Assembly: GCA_003209755.1 (NCBI GenBank)
Contig: QCPD01000004.1
Coordinates: forward strand, 62,001 to 126,000
From: Prochlorococcus sp. AG-436-C14
GTDB lineage: Bacteria; Cyanobacteriota; Cyanobacteriia; PCC-6307; Cyanobiaceae
Length of the DNA: 64,000 nt
Reading direction: 5' to 3'
Made by a program: the position numbers and the translations under genes. Position 1 is the stretch's first letter; each line of letters opens with the position of its first letter. The notes beneath the pieces are model-generated. The model saw only the letters and a program-made list of their open reading frames with translations. It did no database searches and had not been told where the DNA came from. Below, piece by piece: positions 18,311 through 27,174 of this stretch.

Positions 18311-19503
18311 ATCCAGGACCAAATTCGACTGGGTAATCCCCATATATAAATAAAACCTTCAGCAGATCTGTGGTTAAACTTATCCTCACTTCCATAAGTA
18401 GACATATCTGAAATATACAAACTATTTTCTTTTGACTTGCGACCAATAACATCTGCATTACCCTTGAAAAGCCTTATCCTTACTGTTCCATTAACTTGCT
18501 TTTGAGAATAATTAATAAATCTATCCAAAGCTTCTTTTAAAGGACTAAACCAGAAACCTTTATAAACCAAGTCAGCCCATTGTCGTTCCAATCTTGATTT
18601 AGTATCTAATAAATCAGCTGGTAAAGTTAAACTCTCCATTTCTTGATGAGCTTTAATTAATAAAAGCAATCCTGGTGTTTCATAAATTTCTCGACTTTTA
18701 ATTCCAACTACTCTGTCTTCAATAATATCCAAACGTCCGAAACCATGCTTTCCTGCAAGGCTATTGGACTTTTTAATAAGCGATACTGGATCCATTAGTT
18801 GTCCATCAATTGAAATTGGATAGCCATTTTCAAACACAATATCAACAATCTCAGGCTCGTCAGGTGTATCAGCAATAGAAGAAGTGATGCCAAAAACATC
18901 ATCTGATGGCATCTCAAATGGATCTTCAAGAGGACCAGCTTCAATACTTCTCCCCAAAAGATTCAAATCAATTGAGTATGGATTTTTTTTACTTACAGGA
19001 GGGACTATTCCATGTTTCTCGCCATAGGCAATTGTTTCTTCACGGCTCATACCCCATTCCCGTGCTGGTGTAAGCAATTGCAAATCAGGAGCTAGAGCTC
19101 CAATTGTTACATCAAAACGCACTTGATCATTTCCTTTACCAGTGCATCCGTGAGCGACTCCATCAGCATTCAATTCCCTTGCAATTTCAACAAGTTTTTT
19201 TGCAATTAATGGTCTAGCTAATGCAGTTGAAAGAGGATATCTACCTTGATACAAAGCATTAGACCTAATTGCTGGAAAAGCAAAATCTTCAATAAAAGGC
19301 TTTACTAAATTGCCAATAAGTGATTGTGAGGCACCTGCTGAAATAGCCTTTTTTTGGATTTCACCAAGCTCCTCACCTTGACCAAGATCTGCTGCAAAAG
19401 CAATTACATGCTCAACTCCATACTCTTTCTTCAAGTAAGGAATACAAACGCTAGTATCGACCCCTCCTGAATAAGCCAAAACAACTTTTTTAGCCTTTCC
19501 CAT
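18301..19503 (-). CDS. argG: argininosuccinate synthase
   Basis: ArgG joins citrulline and aspartate using ATP, the penultimate step of arginine synthesis; argH for the last step is at 47.5 kb. The ATP-binding P-loop [19 protein letters not shown] is at residues 6-24, and [13 protein letters not shown] is the second family signature. The length of 400 is standard. A clear AAAGGAG stands at 19511-19517, a good distance before the ATG. It converges on rpsF, and its stop codon is inside the shared terminator stem. Confidence 0.97.
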   Translation of the reverse strand: MGKAKKVVLAYSGGVDTSVCIPYLKKEYGVEHVIAFAADLGQGEELGEIQKKAISAGASQSLIGNLVKPFIEDFAFPAIRSNALYQGRYPLSTALARPLIAKKLVEIARELNADGVAHGCTGKGNDQVRFDVTIGALAPDLQLLTPAREWGMSREETIAYGEKHGIVPPVSKKNPYSIDLNLLGRSIEAGPLEDPFEMPSDDVFGITSSIADTPDEPEIVDIVFENGYPISIDGQLMDPVSLIKKSNSLAGKHGFGRLDIIEDRVVGIKSREIYETPGLLLLIKAHQEMESLTLPADLLDTKSRLERQWADLVYKGFWFSPLKEALDRFINYSQKQVNGTVRIRLFKGNADVIGRKSKENSLYISDMSTYGSEDKFNHRSAEGFIYIWGLPSRIWSWINK

Positions 19504-19510
19504 ATGGTTT

Positions 19511-19517
19511 CTCCTTT
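19511..19517 (-). promoter_or_regulatory. ribosome binding site of argG
   Basis: The minus-strand sequence AAAGGAG lies seven bases before the ATG. A second AAGGAG is found about 20 bases further upstream (near 19532-19537), which is unusual, but only the near copy is placed for translation initiation. Confidence 0.65.
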
Positions 19518-19636
19518 AAGGAAATTCAATTCTCCTTATTAAATATAGAGAACTATTGGACAATATTTCTGATTTAAATCATCAATGCTGATTCAAATAT
19601 TTTTAAGGTCTAAACAACTGAAGAGGTGATTCAAAA

Positions 19637-19846
19637 TCATTCCCATGGCTGCTTAATAGATTTTCCTGATTGGCTTTCAGCTAAGAATCCTATAAACCAA
19701 ACTGAAACAAAAGCCAAAGAAGTTAAACCAAAAAAAATGAGTACATAAATTAACCAAGTATCAATGTTATGACCAAAAATCAATAGATCTTGAACATCAT
19801 TGTTTGTTGTGAAAAGAAAAAAAAGCTGTGAAAACTTAAAAATCAC
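19637..19846 (-). CDS. small hypothetical membrane protein
   Basis: A 69-residue frame with one clear membrane helix, LIYVLIFFGLTSLAFVSVW, followed by a short hydrophilic tail SQSGKSIKQPWE. I do not recognise the family. Its start lies 13 bases after the stop of the next small membrane protein on the same strand, so the two probably form a small operon. The upstream half of the predicted protein (MIFKFSQLFFLFTTNND) is less convincing and translation may start lower down. Confidence 0.5.
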   Translation of the reverse strand: MIFKFSQLFFLFTTNNDVQDLLIFGHNIDTWLIYVLIFFGLTSLAFVSVWFIGFLAESQSGKSIKQPWE

Positions 19847-19859
19847 TTGAAAATCAAAA

Positions 19860-20066
19860 TTAAATTAAAGGCTTTAAAGGAAAAGATCTCTTCACCAGAA
19901 AGTAAATTAAAAGAAAAAGAGAAGGGCCGAAAACCATAAACCATACTAAATAATGGTTTATGTGAAAAGAGTCAGGATGAACAGTACCTGCTACTCGGAG
20001 AGAAATACTTACTGAGAGAGCCAAAAGCCAAGTAAAAGCAATCAATATGAGCTTTGAAGTCAGCAT
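19860..20066 (-). CDS. small hypothetical membrane protein
   Basis: A 68-residue protein with two membrane helices: one at residues 5-25, and FMVFGPSLFLLIYFLV near residues 43-58. Between them is a short loop with HPDSFHINHY. The C-terminus is basic (KRSFPLKPLI). The family is not known to me. It is divergent from the DUF3134 gene and precedes another small membrane protein gene on the same strand. Confidence 0.55.
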   Translation of the reverse strand: MLTSKLILIAFTWLLALSVSISLRVAGTVHPDSFHINHYLVWFMVFGPSLFLLIYFLVKRSFPLKPLI

Positions 20067-20124
20067 AAAGATTAGAAAATTAATCCATAATGCATTATGT
20101 TAATTCATCGGTCATAATCTTTAT

Positions 20125-20400
20125 ATGAGTAGTCTAAAAAAAATCAATCTATCTGATTTGGATGGAATTAACCCAGCATTAACTCGCTATGGCAAACAAG
20201 AACCTGCTCCTGTTTTACCACTTAGAGAAGAACCTGATTTATTATCATGGTTAGAAACAAGTGGGAGATTAGTTTCTGATGAAGACTCAAATGATCAAGA
20301 AATAAGTACAGTTGAAGAAGAAGAACTGTCGGCTTTAATGGGAGAAAAAGAAGACTACAAAGCTGAAGAAGAGGCAACAGATGAAGAATGGGAAGATTAA
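20125..20400 (+). CDS. DUF3134-family conserved cyanobacterial protein
   Basis: A 91-residue acidic soluble protein. The core NPALTRYGKQEPAPVLPLRE followed by LLSWLETSGRLV matches the conserved block of DUF3134, a family restricted to cyanobacteria as far as I know. The rest is a Glu/Asp-rich tail with no recognisable fold. The function is unknown. It lies 16 bases upstream of mraY on the same strand, which suggests co-transcription but does not reveal a role. Confidence 0.8.
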   Translation: MSSLKKINLSDLDGINPALTRYGKQEPAPVLPLREEPDLLSWLETSGRLVSDEDSNDQEISTVEEEELSALMGEKEDYKAEEEATDEEWED

Positions 20401-20416
20401 TTAACTAAGTTAAGTT

Positions 20417-21532
20417 TTGGAAAAATTTAAAAAGCTTTTAGATAAAAAAAGAACATCATTTTCGAATATTATTAATATCCAAATATTGTTTTTATTTGGA
20501 TTAATATTAATTATTTGTTTTTTGATTGATTGTTATTATAAAAATAGCAATTTAACTATTCCTTTTATAATAACTACGCTCGTATCATCAATTATTACTT
20601 TTATAAGTATCCCTAAATTAAAAAAATTTAAAATTAAACAAATCTTCAGAGAAGAAGGACCAAGAAATCATTTTCTTAAGCAGGGAACCCCGACAATGGG
20701 TGGGATTTTCTTTATTCCTATCGGAATTATAATAAGCAATATTTTATATATTAATACAGAAAATTACAAAATTATTTTAACTTTAAGCTTTCTTATTATT
20801 TTTTTTATGTTTATTGGATTTATAGATGATTATCTTAGTTTAAAAAAACAATTAAATACTGGTCTAAAATCTAACCAAAAAATCATTTTACAATTTTTAA
20901 TTAGTCTTATTTTTATTATTATTTGTGCATCAAATAATTTAATACCCGAAAATATTCAAATAGCAAACAAAATCATACATATTGGAAATCTAATTTACCC
21001 TCTAGGAATATTTGTAATATTAGCTGAAAGTAATTCAACCAATTTAACTGATGGTTTAGATGGTTTATTGAGTGGGTGTAGCGTATTAATTTTTACAGGA
21101 TTAGCTATTACTATTTTAATAAAAAATCCAAGTAATGATTGCACACTGGCTCCTCTCTGCATAGTAATGGCTGGAACTTGTATGGGATTTCTTTTCCTAA
21201 ACAAATATCCTGCAAAATTATTTATGGGTGATTCAGGTTCGTTAGCTCTAGGAGCATCTTTGGGCGGTATCGCTTTGATATCAAATAATCTTTGGTCTCT
21301 TTTAATTATGGGAGGAATACTTTTCGCAGAGTCTATCTCAGTAATACTTCAAGTAAGTATTTTTAAAATTTCTAAGCAACTAAATGGAAAAGGTCATAGA
21401 TTTTTTTTAATGGCTCCGTTACATCACCACTTTGAACTTAAAGGTAACAATGAGATTTTAATTGTTATTAGCTTTTGGTTCATTACATTATTGTTAGTAG
21501 TAGCAAATCTAATTTTTTTCATTAAGCCCTAA
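20417..21532 (+). CDS. mraY: phospho-N-acetylmuramoyl-pentapeptide transferase
   Basis: MraY moves phospho-MurNAc-pentapeptide from UDP to undecaprenyl phosphate, making lipid I at the inner membrane. The hallmarks are all visible: EEGPRNHFLKQGTPTMGGI (about residues 78-96), the DD pair in FIGFIDDYLSL, NLTDGLDGLLSG, FMGDSGSLALG and HHHFELKG near the end. About ten membrane helices are spread over 371 residues. The start is a TTG at 20417 because no ATG occurs before conserved sequence. It is separate from the murB-murC pair at 55 kb. Confidence 0.96.
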   Translation: MEKFKKLLDKKRTSFSNIINIQILFLFGLILIICFLIDCYYKNSNLTIPFIITTLVSSIITFISIPKLKKFKIKQIFREEGPRNHFLKQGTPTMGGIFFIPIGIIISNILYINTENYKIILTLSFLIIFFMFIGFIDDYLSLKKQLNTGLKSNQKIILQFLISLIFIIICASNNLIPENIQIANKIIHIGNLIYPLGIFVILAESNSTNLTDGLDGLLSGCSVLIFTGLAITILIKNPSNDCTLAPLCIVMAGTCMGFLFLNKYPAKLFMGDSGSLALGASLGGIALISNNLWSLLIMGGILFAESISVILQVSIFKISKQLNGKGHRFFLMAPLHHHFELKGNNEILIVISFWFITLLLVVANLIFFIKP

Positions 21533-21549
21533 CTCTTTAAATTGAACAA

Positions 21550-21801
21550 ATGACCTATTTCACCTGGAAAGAAGAAGGATTAACTAATGACTGTGAAACT
21601 CTAGATTCTATGGCAGCTCGATTTGAAGAATCTGCAAAACTTATGAGAAAAATGTCAACAAAAGGTTTTAAATTAGAAAAAAAAAATAATCAACAAATAA
21701 TCACTCACAAGGATTCAAAAATTTTTAATGATTGGGGTTTTGTAAGTGAAGAGCCGCCATATCAACAGCTTACATTGATACTTGAAGAAGATATACATTA
21801 A
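21550..21801 (+). CDS. conserved hypothetical small protein
   Basis: An 83-residue soluble protein with no recognised domain. It contains a helical stretch LDSMAARFEESAKLMRKMS near residues 18-36 and an aromatic-acidic C-terminal half (NDWGFVSEEPPYQQLTLI). It follows mraY by 17 bases on the same strand. I believe similar proteins occur in other marine picocyanobacteria, but could not check. No function is suggested. Confidence 0.65.
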   Translation: MTYFTWKEEGLTNDCETLDSMAARFEESAKLMRKMSTKGFKLEKKNNQQIITHKDSKIFNDWGFVSEEPPYQQLTLILEEDIH

Positions 21802-21858
21802 GATTAATCCATTGATTTTCAAAAAATAAATTCTTGAAAACTATAATAATATTTAAGA

Positions 21859-23985
21859 TTAATGACTTTTCAAAAATCGAAAATATTTTAATCCATCTAG
21901 AAGGTCATCTTTAGAATCAGAAAAGAAAACTCTTTGTTGAAACCTTAAGCCATCTAATGATGAATCATGATCAAACGGAATAACATTAGTGGTCAATCCA
22001 CTTACTAACTCATCATCACCTTGCTGACTTGCTACAACAAGAACTTTTTCTAAAGACAACCCCCATCTTAAAGTCAAAAACCTAATAGCTTCTGCTCGCG
22101 ATGCTCGCAAAGGGACAACATCTAAATAAAAATGACATTTAAGATGTGGAGAAGCAGAAAGTCCAGACTGCCTTAGTCTTTTTCGGACTAAAGGTAAAAT
22201 TGCATCACTGGTTTCTTTTAATAGATAACTAACCTTATAAGGGCCTTGGTTTTCAGTTGATTGCAACTCTAAATAATCTTTTAAATCAAACAAAACATTT
22301 TCTACACCTTTACGATTCCAATCAACGGAGATTGAATCTTGCCAAAAAATATCAGATTTGTTTTCATCAGCATAATAAATTTCTGTACCAGCTTGACATA
22401 TCCAAACTGCAGGTATGGGTAATTGTGTTTCTGCAAATCTATAACGAGCGGCTTTTATAGATCTTCCAGTGAAAATTCCCAATCGAATCTTGTGATTCAT
22501 TGAATAGTCTTTTAACTTGTTTCTTAATATTGATAATCCTTTTGATTGATCAAGGTAATTATCTAAATCAAGAAATATTAGTTTTTGACCAATAGGACTA
22601 ATTTCTTTAATATTTGCTAATCTCCAGTGTCGAGGTGCAAGAAATTTGAGACGCTTCTGCATCAATGCAATGTAATTACAAGCATGAGCATCCCAACTGA
22701 AATGCCTGCTTACTCCCTCAACTCCATTGTTACTCCAAGTTTTCCATAAAGAAGGATTTGAGCCAGCGGTCTCTAAACCATCTCTAAACGCTTCTAGATC
22801 AGTTACATCTACAAGTAACCCATTATCACAACGAGACAAAATATCTCTCGGGCCACCATCATCAGTAGTCACCGTGGGCAACCCGCACGCTGCAGCTTCC
22901 AATAATGTCAAGCCAAATGGCTCAGTTAATGCAGGATTAACAAAGAGTCCGTTTTTATTTGCAACCCAACGATAAATTGATGGGATTTGACCTCTTTTAT
23001 GTTGTTTTGGATAAGCAACTTTTCCATATAAATCATACTTATCAACCAATTCAAAAACCTGCTGAAATACTTCTCGTTGCTGTTTATCGAGTTGACGTGA
23101 ATCTTCTCGACAACCCAAAATTAAAATAAGATTATGTCTTTGTTGCAAAATTGACGACCGTCCATAAGTCTCGATCAGAGCAGGAATATTTTTTCTCCTT
23201 ACTGCTCTAGAGATAGCTAAAAGAGGAGGAAGATTTAAATCTCTCAAAAAAGGTTTGAAAAATTTGTTTAATTCTTGTTCTTCTTCCTTTAAATAAGAAC
23301 TTTTTGAATGAAATCGATTTAAATCAACTCCAGGTGGAATAATTTCTACGTTTTTTGAGCTAAATCGTCCATAACGAGCATACTGTTCTTCAGATTCCTG
23401 CTTAGTGCTTGTTATTAGCAAGCTTGAATGTGCTAAAGCTAATTCTTCTGCATCAATTCTTTTGCTAATTGAATAAGTTTGCTCGATTTGATCATGATCT
23501 ATTCCAGCAGCCAATAGTCTTCTAAGTTTTTCCCGACCTAATGAATGGCCAGTGAAAACCAATGGTAAGCCTAATCTTCTGCTAACCAATGCACCAACAT
23601 AACCTGCATCGGCATAATGAGCATGAATCCAATCAGGCAAGTTGTTTTCTTTCTGTAATCTTTGAACTATTTGATCAGCTAATTCATCTAGATAAGGCCA
23701 CAACAATTCTTTCCTGACATAACGCTTAGGGCCAAAAGGTAATCGAATAATTTCTGCACAATTTGATATCTTTTCAACAGGTTTTGAGTAGTCAGAAGAT
23801 ACTCGCCTATCAATTATTAATCTTGTAATGAGTTCAACTTTTTCAACTTCCGGTCTTGCTGCGAGTACTTTTACTAATTCTAAAACATATAAAGTTTGCC
23901 CTCCAGTATCTGAATCTCTACCCAACTCAAGATCATGTGAACGGATTAAACCATGCAAATTTAAATGTAAAAGTCTTAATCCCAA
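21859..23985 (-). CDS. sps: sucrose-phosphate synthase with C-terminal HAD domain
   Basis: SPS makes sucrose 6-phosphate from a nucleotide-glucose and fructose 6-phosphate; sucrose serves as osmolyte and carbon store. The GT4 half covers about residues 1-465, with DSDTGGQTLYVLELV, VFTGHSLGREK and LTEPFGLTLLEAAACGLP. The last 230 residues form a HAD fold like sucrose-phosphate phosphatase, but the motifs look weakened: motif I is DLDNYL where a Thr is usual, TGRS is kept, and the GDSGND loop is replaced by SQQGDD. Whether this half removes the phosphate is therefore uncertain. It starts with TTG, with AAGGG just upstream and an in-frame stop before it. Confidence 0.93.
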   Translation of the reverse strand: MGLRLLHLNLHGLIRSHDLELGRDSDTGGQTLYVLELVKVLAARPEVEKVELITRLIIDRRVSSDYSKPVEKISNCAEIIRLPFGPKRYVRKELLWPYLDELADQIVQRLQKENNLPDWIHAHYADAGYVGALVSRRLGLPLVFTGHSLGREKLRRLLAAGIDHDQIEQTYSISKRIDAEELALAHSSLLITSTKQESEEQYARYGRFSSKNVEIIPPGVDLNRFHSKSSYLKEEEQELNKFFKPFLRDLNLPPLLAISRAVRRKNIPALIETYGRSSILQQRHNLILILGCREDSRQLDKQQREVFQQVFELVDKYDLYGKVAYPKQHKRGQIPSIYRWVANKNGLFVNPALTEPFGLTLLEAAACGLPTVTTDDGGPRDILSRCDNGLLVDVTDLEAFRDGLETAGSNPSLWKTWSNNGVEGVSRHFSWDAHACNYIALMQKRLKFLAPRHWRLANIKEISPIGQKLIFLDLDNYLDQSKGLSILRNKLKDYSMNHKIRLGIFTGRSIKAARYRFAETQLPIPAVWICQAGTEIYYADENKSDIFWQDSISVDWNRKGVENVLFDLKDYLELQSTENQGPYKVSYLLKETSDAILPLVRKRLRQSGLSASPHLKCHFYLDVVPLRASRAEAIRFLTLRWGLSLEKVLVVASQQGDDELVSGLTTNVIPFDHDSSLDGLRFQQRVFFSDSKDDLLDGLKYFRFLKSH

Positions 23986-24181
23986 GCAGAACCCTTATGA
24001 AGGTATTTGGATTATTAACTGATTTTGCGTTCATTAAACCTAAAGAAAGCATAATGATTTTTTTAATAAAAAAATTTTTTATATTAAAACCAATCCATAA
24101 CTCAATTTTAAGAATATTTAAAATCCATAAATAACTAAATTTATATTAAAGATTAAGGAATATGTACATCATAAAAAATAT

Positions 24182-27130
24182 TCAAACTTTTTTCGGAGGA
24201 TGTAATTCGAGTACTTTTTTTAGATAATTACCTGTATAACTATTTGCATTTGCTGCTACTTCCTCTGGAGTCCCCATAGCAATAATCTCACCTCCTCGAT
24301 TACCCCCTTCCGGACCCATATCAATAATCCAATCTGAACATCTTATAACATCCAAATTATGCTCAATAACAATAATTGAGTTCCCTTTATCTACCAATCT
24401 CTGTATAACATCCATTAATTTATGAACATCATAAAAACTTAAACCAGTTGTAGGTTCATCAATTAAATAAAGAGTTTTACCAGTAGCTCTTCTAGATAAC
24501 TCAGTAGCAAGTTTTACTCTTTGAGCTTCTCCACCAGATAATGTTGGAGCAGGTTGACCAAGCTTAATGTATCCAAGTCCAACATCTAAAAGAGTTCTTA
24601 AACGATCTGCAGCTTGAGGTATGGCGGAAAAAACATCAACTGCTTGCTCAACAGTCATCTCTAGTACATCTGAAATAGAAAAATTTTTATATTTAACTTG
24701 TAATGTCTCTCGATTAAATCGAGCTCCTTTACATACATCACATTGAACATAAACATCAGGAAGAAAATTCATCTCAATTACATTTACACCTTGGCCACGA
24801 CAAGCTTCACATCTACCACCTTTAACATTAAAGCTGAATTGACCTGCTTGATATCCTCTAGCTTTTGCTTCAACAGAAGTAGCAAAAAGTTGGCGTATTG
24901 GATCAAATGCACCTGTATAAGTAGCTGTATTTGATCGAGGGGTTCTACCAATTGGAGATTGATCAATAACTATAACTTTATCAATAGATTTAATACCTTT
25001 CAGCTCTTTTAATCCTTTTGGAAAAGGAACTTTCAACCCTAGAGAGTGATTTAAAGCAGGATGAAGTAATTCGTTGATTAAAGTACTTTTACCGCTTCCA
25101 CTAACTCCAGTGACAGCAACTAATCTACCTAAAGGAAAATCTACTGAAACATTTTTTAAATTATTTTTATCACAATCAATCAAGCGTAATTTTCTTTGCA
25201 CTGAATCTCTTCTACTAGCAGGAGTAGGAATAGATGAACGGCCACTCAGATAAGCACCAGTCAATGATTGTTTTTCAGTTAACAAGTTTGTTAGAGATCC
25301 TTCAGCGATTATTTCGCCACCATGTACACCAGCACCAGGGCCAATATCTACTAAATGATCAGCAGCTCTTATCGTATCTTCATCATGTTCAACAACAACT
25401 AAAGTATTCCCTAGATCACGAAGTTTTTTTAATGTAGATAATAATCGATCATTATCTCTTTGATGTAGTCCAATACTTGGTTCATCTAACACATAAAGAA
25501 CTCCTGTTAAACCTGCGCCTATTTGCGTAGCAAGTCGTATTCTTTGAGCTTCCCCACCAGATAATGTCATTGCTGGCCTATCTAGAGTTAAATAATCAAG
25601 TCCAACATCCAACAGAAATTGAAGCCGCAATCGAATTTCCTTTAAAACTAACTCCCCAATCTTTTTTTGTTTATTGGAAAGTAATTTCTTTGAATTTTTT
25701 GTTGATTCAAGGCCCATTAATGCCTCAACATTATCTAGTGTAGTAGAAACACTTGACGAAGTAAGATCAGTTATTGCAAAAGGTCCAAGTTTTACAGCAA
25801 GAGCTTCAGGACGTAATCTCTTTCCATGACAGCTTGCACAAGGGACTAATTCAAGATATTTTTCTAACTTTTGTCGAACTGCCTCTCCATTTGCATCCTG
25901 TAACTGCCTTTCTAAAATAGGTAGAATGCCTTCAAAGGGCCTTTTAAATCCGGAATCTTGTTTATATCTACTATCCACCTTTATTAAAATAGGTTCTTTA
26001 CTGCCATTTAACAGAATATTCTTTTGCTCTTCTTTCAAATCTTTCCAAGGAGTTTTTATCTCAAAACCAAAGGCCTCTCCAACTGAAAATAATAATGAAA
26101 AATAATATGAATTATCTTTATCACTCCATGGTGCAACAGCGGCATAAACTGGTAGTGATGGATCAGGTACAACTCTCTCACATGTGAATTTTTTCAAGTG
26201 ACCAAGACCATGGCAATCAGGACACGCTCCATATGGACTATTAAATGAGAATAATCTTGGAGATAATTCTTCAATAACTGCCCCATGAACTGGACAAGCG
26301 AAATTCTCAGAAAATAATCTTTCTCTATCAATACCTTTAGGAAGTTCTTCATTCTTTTTAGGTACCGCTTCCACTATTGCTAAACCATCTCCCCGTTTCA
26401 AAGTAGTACTTAGTGAATCAGTTAATCTCTCGTCAATACCCTCTCTCGCAATCAATCTATCAACAACTACCTCAATAGAATGAACTTGATTTTTATCTAA
26501 TTCAATATTATCTGCAAGTTCTCTAACTTCTTTATTAATTCTTACTCGAACAAAACCTTCTGCCGCAAGACCAGACAATAGTTTTGAGTGTGTCCCTTTT
26601 TTACCTCTAACCACTGGTGCAAGCAATTGATATCGAGTGCCCTCTGGAAGAGTCTTAATTTGATCTACCATCTCATCAATGCTTTGAGGTTTAATTGGCC
26701 TAGAGCACTCAGGACAATGAGGTTCGCCTGCTCTTCCAAAAAGCAAACGAAAATAATCTTGTATTTCCGTAACTGTTCCAACTGTCGAGCGTGGATTATG
26801 ACTTGTTGATTTTTGGTCAATAGAAATTGCTGGCGATAAACCTTCAATGGAATCAACATCTGGTTTATCAACCTGACCTAAGAATTGTCTTGCATAAGCT
26901 GACAAACTCTCAACATATCGCCTTTGCCCTTCGGCAAAAATAGTATCAAAAGCTAAAGAACTTTTACCACTTCCACTAACACCTGTAAAAACCACCAATC
27001 TATTTCTTGGAATAGATAAATCAACATTTTTTAAATTGTGTTGTCTTGCACCACGAATAGTTATGACTTCTTCACTAGAAGATCCAATATTTAATATCTT
27101 TTTTTTTGAATTAGGATTGGGACTTCCCAT
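24182..27130 (-). CDS. uvrA: excinuclease ABC subunit A
   Basis: UvrA finds bulky DNA damage, such as UV photoproducts, and loads UvrB. It is a double ABC ATPase: the first Walker A is GVSGSGKSSLAFD, the second GVSGSGKSTLI near residue 685. The two signature motifs LSGGEAQRIRLA and LSGGEAQRVKLA are each followed by a Walker B with LDEPSIGLHQRD or IDEPTTGLSF. Zinc-binding CxxC pairs are visible (CPECSRP, CASCHGKR, CEACRGQG, CDVCKGAR). At 982 residues it is full length. recN lies 44 bases upstream on the same strand, making a repair gene pair. Confidence 0.97.
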   Translation of the reverse strand: MGSPNPNSKKKILNIGSSSEEVITIRGARQHNLKNVDLSIPRNRLVVFTGVSGSGKSSLAFDTIFAEGQRRYVESLSAYARQFLGQVDKPDVDSIEGLSPAISIDQKSTSHNPRSTVGTVTEIQDYFRLLFGRAGEPHCPECSRPIKPQSIDEMVDQIKTLPEGTRYQLLAPVVRGKKGTHSKLLSGLAAEGFVRVRINKEVRELADNIELDKNQVHSIEVVVDRLIAREGIDERLTDSLSTTLKRGDGLAIVEAVPKKNEELPKGIDRERLFSENFACPVHGAVIEELSPRLFSFNSPYGACPDCHGLGHLKKFTCERVVPDPSLPVYAAVAPWSDKDNSYYFSLLFSVGEAFGFEIKTPWKDLKEEQKNILLNGSKEPILIKVDSRYKQDSGFKRPFEGILPILERQLQDANGEAVRQKLEKYLELVPCASCHGKRLRPEALAVKLGPFAITDLTSSSVSTTLDNVEALMGLESTKNSKKLLSNKQKKIGELVLKEIRLRLQFLLDVGLDYLTLDRPAMTLSGGEAQRIRLATQIGAGLTGVLYVLDEPSIGLHQRDNDRLLSTLKKLRDLGNTLVVVEHDEDTIRAADHLVDIGPGAGVHGGEIIAEGSLTNLLTEKQSLTGAYLSGRSSIPTPASRRDSVQRKLRLIDCDKNNLKNVSVDFPLGRLVAVTGVSGSGKSTLINELLHPALNHSLGLKVPFPKGLKELKGIKSIDKVIVIDQSPIGRTPRSNTATYTGAFDPIRQLFATSVEAKARGYQAGQFSFNVKGGRCEACRGQGVNVIEMNFLPDVYVQCDVCKGARFNRETLQVKYKNFSISDVLEMTVEQAVDVFSAIPQAADRLRTLLDVGLGYIKLGQPAPTLSGGEAQRVKLATELSRRATGKTLYLIDEPTTGLSFYDVHKLMDVIQRLVDKGNSIIVIEHNLDVIRCSDWIIDMGPEGGNRGGEIIAMGTPEEVAANANSYTGNYLKKVLELHPPKKV

Positions 27131-27174
27131 CAGGGAAAATTATCAATAGCTAATTGTATAAAAAAATGTGCTCA

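Noticed and set aside
21816-21840. Inverted repeat TTTTCAA / TTGAAAA between the 83-residue protein gene and sps
   Set aside because: Seven pairs with an eleven-base loop and no T-tract; expected by chance.
23986-24181. Small plus-strand frames between sps and uvrA
   Set aside because: They extend out of the sps coding region in the antisense frame and have no recognisable protein content; the gap most likely holds the sps promoter and uvrA 3' end.
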